Shown here piece by piece: positions 1 through 7,046 of a stretch of 11,490 nt of DNA. The position numbers and the translations under genes are program-made. Under the pieces are notes generated by a model. The model was given only the letters and a program-made list of their open reading frames with translations, was not told the DNA's origin and searched no databases. Positions within the stretch are counted from its first letter, which is position 1, and the number at the start of each line of letters is the position of its first letter. Where the stretch lies: the NCBI GenBank assembly GCA_035601815.1, contig DATNNN010000143.1:1-11490 (forward strand), given 5' to 3'. Origin of the DNA: DATNNN01 sp035601815 (GTDB lineage Bacteria; Pseudomonadota; Alphaproteobacteria; Rhizobiales; Xanthobacteraceae).

Positions 1-740
1 GCGATGTTGTCGGACACGTGCTTGAGGCCGGCCATGAGGCCTTCGATGCGCTCGAGCATGGTGTTGAGGCTGTTGGCGAGGCGGTCGAACTCGTCGCCGG
101 AGCCCGCCACCGGCAGTCGGCCGGCGAGGTCGCCGGCCATGATGCGCCCGCTCGACGCGGTCATGGCGTCGATCCGGCCCAAGACACGGCGCGCCACCAC
201 GAGACCGCCGACGACGCCGAGCACGACGAGCAGCACCACCGCCCAGCGCGCCGGCACCGCCAGGATCTGGCGCAGGCGCTCGCGCTCCTCGAAATCGCGG
301 CCGACCATGAGGCGAAAGCCGCCCTGGAGAAAGAACACGCGCACGAGCGCGCGGCTCTCCCGCGTCGACTCGCCGCCCTCGGGCCGGCGATAGGTGATCT
401 CCGTCCAGCCCTGGCTGTCGAGGGCACTCGTGGGCACGTCGGTGACGTTGCCGGCGAGCGCGACACCGGCGTAGGTGGTGACGAGATAGAGATTGGAGCC
501 CGGCTGCGCCGCGCGCTGGTCGACCACGGCGACGAGGCGGCGGATGCCGCCGATGCGGTATTGGTCGTTGAGGATGCGCACCTCGGCTTCCACCGTCTCG
601 GTCAGCTGCGAGACGACGAGATCCTGGGTGTGGCGCGCGAGATAGAGGATCAGCGCGCCCGCGATCACCGCGAACACCAGCAGGTACACCACGACGATCT
701 TGAACGTCGTGGTGCGGACGAGCTTACCGAGCGCCGTCAC
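1..740 (-). CDS. Sensor histidine kinase, N-terminal part (3' end beyond window)
   Basis: Membrane sensor kinase, partner of the regulator gene just upstream. The visible 246 residues show a first transmembrane helix (about 14-35), a periplasmic sensor region of about 125 residues, a second transmembrane helix (about 164-184) and a HAMP linker (about 184-236, with GDEFDRLANSLNTMLERI). The window ends at HVSDNI, the usual lead-in to the phosphoacceptor histidine (typically AHDLRTPL), so the H-box and ATPase domain lie outside. I chose the GTG at 740 because an in-frame TGA lies two codons upstream and the protein then begins correctly ahead of TM1. It overlaps the regulator's 3' end by 17 nt, which implies translational coupling. 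From memory, rhizobial genomes have glnE next; that is not visible here. The stimulus is unknown. The kinase identity is firm; no gene name is justified. Confidence 0.9.
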   Translation of the reverse strand, partial: MTALGKLVRTTTFKIVVVYLLVFAVIAGALILYLARHTQDLVVSQLTETVEAEVRILNDQYRIGGIRRLVAVVDQRAAQPGSNLYLVTTYAGVALAGNVTDVPTSALDSQGWTEITYRRPEGGESTRESRALVRVFFLQGGFRLMVGRDFEERERLRQILAVPARWAVVLLVVLGVVGGLVVARRVLGRIDAMTASSGRIMAGDLAGRLPVAGSGDEFDRLANSLNTMLERIEGLMAGLKHVSDNI

Positions 741-1404
741 GGATCATGTATCCGGCGCCGCGCACCGTATGGAGGAGCGGCTTGTCGAAGCCCTTGTCGA
801 TCTTGGAGCGCAGCCGCGACACGTGCACGTCGATCACGTTGGTCTGCGGGTCGAAGTGATAGTCCCACACGTTCTCGAGCAGCATGGTGCGGGTGACCAC
901 CTGGCCGGCGTGACGCATGAGATATTCGAGCAGCCGGAACTCGCGCGGCTGCAGCGGAATGTCCTGGCCGCCGCGGGTGACCGAATGGGCAAGCCGGTCG
1001 AGCTCGAGGTCGCCGACCTTGTAGGTGGTGTCGGAGGCCTGCGGCGCGACACGGCGCGCCAGCGCCTCGATGCGGGCGAGCAGCTCGGAGAAGGAATAGG
1101 GCTTGGCGAGATAATCGTCGCCGCCGGCGCGGAGCCCGGTGACACGGTCGTCCACCTGCCCGAGCGCCGACAGGATCAGGACCGGCGTGGACCTGCCGCG
1201 GGCGCGCAGCTCCGAGACCACCGACAGGCCGTCGCGCTTGGGCAGCATGCGGTCGACGATGAGGACGTCGAACTCGTCGTCCAGCGCCAGCGCGAGACCC
1301 TCCTCGCCGTCGCGCGCCACCTCGGCCACGTGGCCGGATTCGCGCAACGCCTTCTTCAGGTAGTCGGCGGCGTCGCGGTCGTCCTCGACGACAAGCAGGC
1401 GCAT
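724..1404 (-). CDS. OmpR/PhoB-family response regulator
   Basis: Cytoplasmic DNA-binding regulator of 226 residues, normal for the family. The receiver domain (about 1-115) has the acidic pair D8/D9, phosphoacceptor D51 (in VLIVDRMLPKRDG), S79 at the conserved Ser/Thr position and K101 (in DDYLAKPYS). The C-terminal winged helix (about 128-222) carries the recognition region TNVIDVHVSRLRSKID and the wing ending HTVRGAGYM. The ATG at 1404 gives the standard MRLLVVEDD start. A TTG 45 nt further upstream would add an atypical 15-residue extension. No strong Shine-Dalgarno sequence is visible. It sits downstream of degP but beyond a terminator, so it probably has its own promoter in 1405-1470, where there is also an inverted repeat. 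It is followed by its kinase with a 17-nt overlap. Position next to degP suggests an envelope role, which is inference. Confidence 0.93.
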   Translation of the reverse strand: MRLLVVEDDRDAADYLKKALRESGHVAEVARDGEEGLALALDDEFDVLIVDRMLPKRDGLSVVSELRARGRSTPVLILSALGQVDDRVTGLRAGGDDYLAKPYSFSELLARIEALARRVAPQASDTTYKVGDLELDRLAHSVTRGGQDIPLQPREFRLLEYLMRHAGQVVTRTMLLENVWDYHFDPQTNVIDVHVSRLRSKIDKGFDKPLLHTVRGAGYMIRDGAR

Positions 1405-1438
1405 GGCGGAGGTCCCGGCGGGGGAATCGATGGTGGGC

Positions 1439-1451
1439 GCTTGCTGCAAGC
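1439..1451. promoter_or_regulatory. Perfect 13-bp inverted repeat upstream of the response regulator
   Basis: GCTTGC-T-GCAAGC is a perfect 6-bp inverted repeat around one central base, 35-47 nt upstream of the regulator's ATG at 1404 and downstream of the degP terminator. The position suits an operator in the promoter of the regulator-kinase unit. OmpR-family regulators more often bind direct repeats, so another factor, or chance, is possible. Confidence 0.25.
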
Positions 1452-1470
1452 TAGCCTCGGGTCATGCCGC

Positions 1471-1510
1471 AAAAAAGGTCGGGCGGAGGGTTTTTGCAAA
1501 CCCCCCGCCC
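1471..1510 (-). terminator. Intrinsic terminator after degP
   Basis: The arms at 1481-1493 and 1498-1510 pair (GGGCGGAGGGTTT with AAACCCCCCGCCC) with one A/C mismatch and a 4-nt loop. On the minus strand the hairpin is followed, after GACC, by six T residues (A-run at 1471-1476). This fits a rho-independent terminator for leftward transcripts leaving degP, 59 nt past its stop codon. It separates degP from the regulator-kinase pair. Confidence 0.8.
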
Positions 1511-1568
1511 GTGGGACTTCCGGCGGTCGGCGGGGGCGACGGGGATGCCGCCGCCGGTTCCCTAGCTG

Positions 1569-3086
1569 TTAGCCGCGCCCTACGGGCACGGTGACGAAAC
1601 GCGTTCCGTTCTCGCTCTTGACCCGCAGGAGGACGACACCCTTGCCGTCCTTGCGCGCCTGGCCGAGCGCGTCGCTGACCTCGGCGGGATTGGCGACCGC
1701 CTTGCCGGCGACCTCCAAAATCACGTCGCCCGACTTCAGGCCACGCTCCGCGGCCGGACCCTTGGGGTCGACCTCGGTGACGACGACGCCCTCGCTGCCG
1801 GCGCCGGCGACGGAGTTTGCCGGTGCGAGCGAGAGACCAAGACGGGGCACCTCGGCGCCCTGCTCGCGCTTCGGCGCAGTCGGCTTCTCCGTGCGCTGCT
1901 CGGGCAGCTTGGAGAGGACGACCTCAAAGGTGCGTTCCTTGCCGTCACGCAACACGTTGAGCTTCACCGTCGCGCCCGGCTGGAAGCCGGCGATGCGGCG
2001 CGACAGCTCGCGCGCGTCCTTGATCGGCTGGCCGTCGACCGAAAGGACGACGTCGCCGGCCTTGATGCCTGCCTTGGCGGCCGGAGTATCGGCCTGCACG
2101 TCGGCGACGAGCGCGCCCTGCGCCTCCTTGACGCCGAGGCTTTCGGCGATCTCCGGCGTCACCGGCTGAATCTGCACGCCGAGGTAGCCGCGGGTCACCG
2201 ACCCGGTCTCCTTCAGCGAGGCGACGACGCGCTCGACGGTCTCCGCCGGGATCGCAAAGGCGATCCCGATGTTGCCGCCGGACGGCGAGACGATCGCGGT
2301 GTTCACGCCGATCACTTCGCCGGCAAGGTTGAAGGTGGGACCGCCGGAGTTGCCGCGGTTCACGGCGGCGTCGATCTGCAGGAAGTCGTCGTAGGTGCCG
2401 GCGCCGATATCGCGGCCGCGGGCGGACACGATGCCGGAGGTGACGGTGCCGCCGAGGCCGAACGGATTGCCGACCGCAAGCACCCAGTCGCCGACGCGCG
2501 GCGCGGTGGTGGAGAACTTGACCCACGGGAAGTCATGGCCGCGGCCGTCGACTTTGAGCAGCGCCACGTCGGTGCGCGAGTCGGTGCCGACCACCTTGGC
2601 GGTGTAGGTCATGCCGTTGTCGGTGGTGATCTCGACCTCGGTCGCGCGCTCGACCACGTGGTTGTTGGTGACGATGAAGCCGTCGCCGGAGACGAAGAAG
2701 CCCGAGCCCTGGCCGGTCACGCGCCGGTTGCGCGGGCCCTGGCCCATGCCGGGCTGATCGCCGAAGAAGCGGCGCATGAACTGCTCGATCTGCGGCGGCA
2801 GGTTCTCGCGGCCGGAGCCCTCATTATTCTCGAGGAGACCGACCTGCGGGGTGTCGACCTTGACCCTGACGCTGACCACCGCGGGACGAACCTTGTCCAC
2901 CACGTCGGCGAAGGAATACTGGCCGGGCGAACGCTCGGTGCGGATCTGCGCCAGCGCCGGGGTCTGGGGAATGAAAGTCTGGGTCGCGGCGAAGCCGGCG
3001 ACGGCAAGGCCGAACACGCTCGCAAGCAGAATCGAACGCCGGCGCACGGTGGCGCGAGTGGCGGGTGAAAACTCGTTGGGGGACAT
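1569..3086 (-). CDS. degP: DegP/HtrA-family periplasmic serine protease (Do)
   Basis: Periplasmic ATP-independent protease and chaperone that degrades or refolds damaged envelope proteins; 505 residues. It has a long N-terminal signal or anchor (hydrophobic about 19-39, possible cleavage after PALA, residue 46). The chymotrypsin-fold protease domain has the full triad: H143 (TNNHVV), D173 (RTDVALLKV) and S247 (NRGNSGGP). PDZ1 (about 295-390, starting at RGYLGVQIQ) and PDZ2 (about 412-500) are both complete. A residue stretch at about 80-125, rich in Gly, Asn and Gln, corresponds to the variable LA-loop region. The ATG at 3086 has GGAG about 6 nt upstream. It lies 75 nt downstream of ccmH in the same direction with no visible terminator between, so it may be transcribed partly with the ccm operon. 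A hairpin terminator follows. A paralogue name such as degQ or mucD cannot be excluded. Confidence 0.95.
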   Translation of the reverse strand: MSPNEFSPATRATVRRRSILLASVFGLAVAGFAATQTFIPQTPALAQIRTERSPGQYSFADVVDKVRPAVVSVRVKVDTPQVGLLENNEGSGRENLPPQIEQFMRRFFGDQPGMGQGPRNRRVTGQGSGFFVSGDGFIVTNNHVVERATEVEITTDNGMTYTAKVVGTDSRTDVALLKVDGRGHDFPWVKFSTTAPRVGDWVLAVGNPFGLGGTVTSGIVSARGRDIGAGTYDDFLQIDAAVNRGNSGGPTFNLAGEVIGVNTAIVSPSGGNIGIAFAIPAETVERVVASLKETGSVTRGYLGVQIQPVTPEIAESLGVKEAQGALVADVQADTPAAKAGIKAGDVVLSVDGQPIKDARELSRRIAGFQPGATVKLNVLRDGKERTFEVVLSKLPEQRTEKPTAPKREQGAEVPRLGLSLAPANSVAGAGSEGVVVTEVDPKGPAAERGLKSGDVILEVAGKAVANPAEVSDALGQARKDGKGVVLLRVKSENGTRFVTVPVGRG

Positions 3087-3101
3087 CCCGTTCTCCGGTT
3101 G

Positions 3102-3111
3102 CCTGATCAGG
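3102..3111. promoter_or_regulatory. 10-bp perfect palindrome in the degP leader
   Basis: CCTGATCAGG is a perfect 10-bp palindrome, 16-25 nt upstream of the degP start codon, in the 75-nt gap between ccmH and degP. It could be an operator or a small leader structure. A palindrome this short may arise by chance, and I recognise no regulator for it. Confidence 0.2.
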
Positions 3112-3161
3112 TTCTGCGGAGAAGATAGGGAGCTGTTTCTTACGGCCTGCCGTCTGGAAAA

Positions 3162-3635
3162 TTACACTTTGGTAAGGTCGGCCGGCCCGCCGGAAAGCTC
3201 GGCCAGCCGCCGCTTTTCCTCTGGGGACAAGTCCGCGGGGGCGCTGGCGTCACGTCTTTTCAGACCGAAGAAGACCGCCACACCGCCGAGCACAAGCACG
3301 AGAATCGGCGCCGCCCAGAGGAGCGCGGTGCCTAAGCGCAGGCGCGGCTCGAGCAGCACGAACTCGCCATAGCGCGCCACCAGGAAACCGCGCACCTGCG
3401 CATCGCTGTCGCCGGCTTTAAGACGCTCGCGCACCAGGACGCGCAGGTCATGGGCGAGCGGCGCGTCGGAATCGTCGATGGACTGGTTCTGGCAGACCAT
3501 GCAGCGCAGCGTCTTCGACAGCGCGCGGGCGCGGGCCTCGACCGCGGGATCGGCGAGCATCTCGCCGGGGTTGAGCGCGAGGGCGGGCCCGGCAAGGCCG
3601 ATGACCGAGACCATGACAAGGAGTAGCCGGCGCAT
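3162..3635 (-). CDS. ccmH: Cytochrome c maturation protein CcmH (CycL)
   Basis: Membrane-anchored thiol-redox protein that keeps the CXXCH heme-binding cysteines of apocytochromes c reduced for ligation. The 157 residues hold a signal peptide (about 1-20, ending PALA), the diagnostic periplasmic LRCMVCQNQSIDDSDA motif with redox cysteines C45 and C48, a helical domain, and a transmembrane helix (about 103-124) followed by a short charged cytoplasmic tail. The length is that of the short rhizobial CycL, without the C-terminal TPR domain of enterobacterial CcmH. The ATG at 3635 lies 3 nt after the ccmF stop, with GGAG inside the ccmF end. It is the last gene of the ccm block. The thioredoxin partner CcmG (CycY) is not in this window; in rhizobia it is usually encoded with ccmABC elsewhere. 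Confidence 0.96.
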   Translation of the reverse strand: MRRLLLVMVSVIGLAGPALALNPGEMLADPAVEARARALSKTLRCMVCQNQSIDDSDAPLAHDLRVLVRERLKAGDSDAQVRGFLVARYGEFVLLEPRLRLGTALLWAAPILVLVLGGVAVFFGLKRRDASAPADLSPEEKRRLAELSGGPADLTKV

Positions 3636-3638
3636 CGT

Positions 3639-5615
3639 TCACTCCGCCGGCACGGGCATCGCGCTTCTCGCCCGGCGCGGCGCGCCGATGCGCAGCCTCC
3701 GATCGGACAATGAGAGTGCGCCGCCGAAGGCCATCAACACGGCTCCGAGCCAGATCAGCGTGACGAGCGGCTTCCAGTAAAAGCGCGCGACGATGCTGTC
3801 GCCCCCGGGCTCGCCGAGGCTCGCGTAGAGCTGGCCGAATCCGAAGGTCTCGATCGCGGCCTCCGTGGTCGGCTGGTTGCGTGCTTCATAGAGGCGCTTG
3901 GCGGGCTCCAGCACCGCGACCACGACGCCGGCGCGGCGCACCTCCATGCGGCCGACGAGCTCGCGGTAATTGGGGCCGTCGCGCTGGCTGACGCTAGCGA
4001 GCGCGATGTCGTAGCCGGCGATCTCCGCCCGGTCGCCGACCTTGAGCGAGATGATCTTCTCCTCGCTCCAGCCGACTTCGGAGACGATGCCGAGCAAGCT
4101 CACGGCGATGCCGAGGTGCGCGAACAGGACGCCGAAGGCGGCGCGCGGCAGGCCGCGCAGGCGCGCACTCACGTCGGCAAGCGGCGCCCGGAAGAGCCCG
4201 ATGCGGTCGGCGAACTCGGTGAGGCTGCCGGCGATGGCGTAGAGCGCGATCAAGAGGCCGATCGCGGCAATCAGCGGCCCGCCGCGCAGGAGATAAAGAG
4301 CGAGGCCCGCGACGACGGCGGCGATCGCGGCGGCGAACGCGAGACGCTCGGCCGCGCCCTTGAGGTCGCCGCGTTTCCAGGAGAGCAGCGGGCCGATCGG
4401 CATGACCGCGATGGTGCAAAGCAGGAGCGGGCCGACCGTGCGGTCGAAGAACGGCGCGCCGACGGAGATCTTCTCGCCGGTCAGCGCCTCGAGCGCCAGC
4501 GGATAGAGCGTGCCGGTGAGCATGGTGGCGCAGGCGGCGGTGAGCAGCAGGTTATTGAGGACGAGCGCGCCCTCGCGCGAGATCGGCGCGAACAGGCCGC
4601 CCGGCTTCAGCGCCGGCGCGCGCAGCGCGAACAGGACGAAGGCGCCGCCGACGAAGACCGAGAAGATCGCCAGGATAAAGACGCCGCGCGCCGGGTCGTT
4701 GGCGAACGTGTGCACCGAGGTGAGCACGCCCGAGCGCACCAGGAAGGTGCCGAGCAGCGATAGCGAGAAAGCGAGGATCGCGAGCAGCACGGTCCACACC
4801 TTGAGCGCGTCGCGCTTCTCCATGACGAGGGCGGAGTGCAGCAGCGCCGTGGTGGCGAGCCATGGCATGAGCGAGGCGTTCTCAACCGGGTCCCAGAACC
4901 AGAAGCCACCCCATCCGAGCTCGTAGTAGGCCCAGTACGAGCCCATGGCGATGCCGAGGGTGAGGAAGATCCAGGCGCCGAGTGTCCACGGCCGCACCCA
5001 GCGCGCCCAGGCGGCGTCGATCTTGCCCTCGATCAGCGCGGCGACGGCGAAGGCAAACGACACCGAGCAGCCGACATAGCCGAGATAAAGAAGCGGCGGA
5101 TGGATGGCGAGCCCGATGTCCTGGAGGATCGGGTTCAAGTCCTGGCCCTCGGCGGGCGGCGGGTCGAGGCGGAGGAACGGGTTCGAGGTGGCGAGGATAA
5201 AGAGAAGGAAGGCCGCGGCAATCGCCCCCTCGACGCCGAGGACGCGCGCGCGCAGGCGCGGCGGCAGGTTCGCCCCGAACAGCGCTACCAGCGCCGAGCA
5301 CAGGGCGAGCACAAGGACCCAGAGCAGCATCGAGCCCTCGTGGTTCCCCCACACGCCCGTCACCTTGTAGACGAGCGCCATGGCCGAATGGGAGTTCACG
5401 AACACGTTCGTGACGGAAAAGTCCGACGAGACGTAAAGGGTAACGAGTCCGGCGAAGGCGAGCGCCACGAACAGGCATTCTACAAGGGCCACGGGCTCCG
5501 CCACGGCCATGAGCGCGTCGTCGTCGCGCGCCGCCCCCCACAACGCCACCACCGTGCGCACGAGCGCGAGGGCACAGGCGAGCACCAGGGCAAAGTGGGC
5601 GAGCTCGGGGATCAT
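3639..5615 (-). CDS. ccmF: Heme lyase subunit CcmF (CycK)
   Basis: Core of the cytochrome c synthetase. This polytopic inner-membrane protein takes heme from holo-CcmE and attaches it to apocytochrome c together with CcmH and CcmI. The 658 residues are full length. Many hydrophobic segments are visible, plus the tryptophan-rich WWD heme-handling motif (about 235-252, including GFWFWDPVENASLMPW). Histidines flank it: H172 in IHPPLLYLGY and H302 in VHTFANDP. A large periplasmic domain near the C-terminus precedes a final transmembrane helix. The ATG at 5615 overlaps the ccmE stop as ATGA and has AGGGGAG just upstream, so it is preferred over the in-frame GTG at 5636. The gene ends 3 nt before ccmH. 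Confidence 0.97.
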   Translation of the reverse strand: MIPELAHFALVLACALALVRTVVALWGAARDDDALMAVAEPVALVECLFVALAFAGLVTLYVSSDFSVTNVFVNSHSAMALVYKVTGVWGNHEGSMLLWVLVLALCSALVALFGANLPPRLRARVLGVEGAIAAAFLLFILATSNPFLRLDPPPAEGQDLNPILQDIGLAIHPPLLYLGYVGCSVSFAFAVAALIEGKIDAAWARWVRPWTLGAWIFLTLGIAMGSYWAYYELGWGGFWFWDPVENASLMPWLATTALLHSALVMEKRDALKVWTVLLAILAFSLSLLGTFLVRSGVLTSVHTFANDPARGVFILAIFSVFVGGAFVLFALRAPALKPGGLFAPISREGALVLNNLLLTAACATMLTGTLYPLALEALTGEKISVGAPFFDRTVGPLLLCTIAVMPIGPLLSWKRGDLKGAAERLAFAAAIAAVVAGLALYLLRGGPLIAAIGLLIALYAIAGSLTEFADRIGLFRAPLADVSARLRGLPRAAFGVLFAHLGIAVSLLGIVSEVGWSEEKIISLKVGDRAEIAGYDIALASVSQRDGPNYRELVGRMEVRRAGVVVAVLEPAKRLYEARNQPTTEAAIETFGFGQLYASLGEPGGDSIVARFYWKPLVTLIWLGAVLMAFGGALSLSDRRLRIGAPRRARSAMPVPAE

Positions 5616-6052
5616 TTGCTCCCCTGCCCCTGCCACACGCCTTGCTTCTTCAGGCCGTCGACCACCTCGCGCGGCATGTAATTCTCGTCATGCTTGGCGA
5701 GCACCGTGTCGGCGCGGAAGGTGCCGCTGGCGTCGAGGATGCCTTCGGCCACCACGCCCTGCTTCTCGCGGAAAAGATCGGGCAGCACGCCGCGGTACGT
5801 CACCTTCAGGCTCTTGGCGCCGTCGGTGACCGCGAAGCGGTTGTCGATGCCGTCGCGGGCAACGCTTCCCTCCTCCACCAGGCCGCCGATGCGCAGCCGC
5901 TTGCCCGGCTCGGCGGGTTTCGCCGCGAGCTCGCTCGGGGTCACGAAGAAGACGATGGATTCGCGGAGCGCCGACAGCGCCAGTGCCGCCGCGAGCCCGA
6001 GCACGCCGAGCGCCATGCCGATCAACACAAGCCGGCGGCCGCGGCGGGTCAT
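5612..6052 (-). CDS. ccmE: Heme chaperone CcmE (CycJ)
   Basis: Periplasmic heme chaperone that binds heme covalently and hands it to CcmF. The 146 residues have an N-terminal signal anchor (about 8-28) and an OB-fold beta-barrel domain (about 48-120). The diagnostic motif VLAKHDENYMPREV has heme-binding H121 and neighbouring Y125, and the tail is short and flexible. The ATG at 6052 forms an ATGA overlap with the ccmI stop and gives the usual start (MTRRGRRLVLIG). An in-frame upstream extension to 6139 would lie inside ccmI and lacks support. The 3' end overlaps ccmF by 4 nt. No feature is missing; it should be a functional copy. Confidence 0.97.
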   Translation of the reverse strand: MTRRGRRLVLIGMALGVLGLAAALALSALRESIVFFVTPSELAAKPAEPGKRLRIGGLVEEGSVARDGIDNRFAVTDGAKSLKVTYRGVLPDLFREKQGVVAEGILDASGTFRADTVLAKHDENYMPREVVDGLKKQGVWQGQGSK

Positions 6053-6873
6053 TGCGGGCCGCCGAAGCGCTTGAGCGCGCGGGAGGCCGCGATCTGCCAC
6101 GGGTTGTCGGCGCCGCCGAGGGCCGCCACTTCGCGCCAAATGCGGAGCGCGTCGTCGCGCCGACCCTCCTGCACGGCGGCGAGCCCAAGGAAGAAGCGCC
6201 CCTTGGCGTGCGCCGGGTCGAGCTTCACTGCCCGCTCGAAGGCCGCGCGCGCCTCTTGGTCGATGCCGCCGCGGGCCACCGCGACCAGCGCTTCGCCGTA
6301 GTCGGCTTCGCGGTCGGCGCTCGGCCCGAGCAGGCGAAGCGCTTCGCTGCGCGCATTCGCCGCCTCCTCGTGGCGGCCGAGGCTTGCATAGACCGGCGCC
6401 ACCACTTCCCAGCCGCGGCCGTCGTCGGGGTTCTGCTTGAGATGCACCTCGACGCGCCGCAGCAGCACGCCCACGTCCTGCAGCTCCGGCGGCTTGTCGA
6501 GCCGGGCGGCGAGTGGCGCGCCGGGAAGATCGGGCGATCCGAAAGAGACATAAAGAATGCCGGCGATCACCGGTATGCCGATCAGCGCCAAGAGCGACGT
6601 GGCCCGGCGGCGGCCGAGCGCGCCTTGCGGCGATCCATTCTCGCCCGCGTCGGCGGCAGCGATGAGCCGCCGCGATACTTCGATGCGCGCTCCTTCCGCT
6701 TCAGTCCCAGCGATAAGGCCACGGGCCCGGTCGCGCTCGATTTCCGCAAGCTGGTCGCGATACACGGCGACATCGGCACTCCCAGCGAGCCGCTCACGGC
6801 CGCGGGAAAGCGGCCACAGCACGGCAAGAATCGCCGCACCCGTCATGAGGGCGATGAGGAGCCAGAGCAGCAT
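6049..6873 (-). CDS. ccmI: Apocytochrome c chaperone CcmI (CycH), short form
   Basis: Membrane chaperone that presents apocytochrome c to the CcmF/CcmH ligation complex. The 274 residues show TM1 (about 2-20, MLLWLLIALMTGAAILAVL), a cytoplasmic loop with a helical segment (VYRDQLAEIERDRARGLI, about 37-54), TM2 (about 91-110), and a periplasmic part with TPR-like repeats (about 135-255, including GWEVVAPVYASLGRHEEA and FFLGLAAVQEGRRDDALRIW). Typical alphaproteobacterial CcmI proteins, as I recall them, are about 370 residues or more, so the C-terminal module seems to be missing. The frame is clean and the stop is coupled to ccmE as ATGA, which argues against sequencing error. The ATG at 6873 has AGGA about 10 nt upstream. 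It is first in the ccm operon. The promoter probably lies in 6874-6990, where I see no clear -35/-10 pair. Confidence 0.92.
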   Translation of the reverse strand: MLLWLLIALMTGAAILAVLWPLSRGRERLAGSADVAVYRDQLAEIERDRARGLIAGTEAEGARIEVSRRLIAAADAGENGSPQGALGRRRATSLLALIGIPVIAGILYVSFGSPDLPGAPLAARLDKPPELQDVGVLLRRVEVHLKQNPDDGRGWEVVAPVYASLGRHEEAANARSEALRLLGPSADREADYGEALVAVARGGIDQEARAAFERAVKLDPAHAKGRFFLGLAAVQEGRRDDALRIWREVAALGGADNPWQIAASRALKRFGGPQ

Positions 6874-6990
6874 ACGCTTGGTCCTAGTCGAAGGCGGCGG
6901 CCGCGGTCAAAAGGCGATAAAGCGCAGGCCGGTAAAGCCCTGCATGGCTGAACAATCGGGCGTGAGCGCGGCGCGCGTGGCGGGGCTCAA

Positions 6991-7030
6991 AACGCAAAAA
7001 ACCCGGCGCTCCCGCGGGGGAGCGCCGGGT
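6991..7030 (-). terminator. Intrinsic terminator after the glycine-zipper lipoprotein gene
   Basis: A perfect 13-bp stem (ACCCGGCGCTCCC at 7001-7013 with GGGAGCGCCGGGT at 7018-7030) closes a 4-nt loop. On the minus strand it is followed by six T residues, then GCG, then more T. It begins 17 nt after the lipoprotein stop codon. It ends the feuP-feuQ-lipoprotein unit and separates it from the ccm operon. It has no U-run on the plus strand, so it acts in one direction. Confidence 0.9.
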
Positions 7031-7046
7031 CTGGCGATGTCGGTGG

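Noticed and set aside
1405..1449. TTG start 45 nt upstream for the response regulator
   Set aside because: Receiver domains of this family start at MRLLVVEDD; the extra 15 residues have no counterpart in the family.
3123..3130. CCCTATCT on the minus strand upstream of degP, like a heat-shock sigma-factor -10 box
   Set aside because: No TTGAAA-like -35 element lies at the right distance, so an RpoH promoter is not supported.
4116..4763. Long open frame on the plus strand opposite ccmF (215 codons)
   Set aside because: The translation is highly charged, rich in Arg, Glu, Gln and Ala, with no domain. It is the antisense frame of a high-GC membrane-protein gene whose minus-strand reading is unmistakable.
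5616..5636. GTG start of ccmF 21 nt upstream of the chosen ATG
   Set aside because: The ATG at 5615 has an AGGGGAG site and the ATGA coupling with ccmE also seen between ccmI and ccmE.
4836..5681. Long open frame on the plus strand opposite the ccmF/ccmE junction (281 codons)
   Set aside because: Same kind of charged low-complexity antisense translation; ccmF and ccmE fully explain the region.
6912..6950. Tiny minus-strand frame MQGFTGLRFIAF in the ccmI leader
   Set aside because: Only 12 codons, no ribosome binding site, and no amino-acid run that would suggest an attenuation leader peptide.
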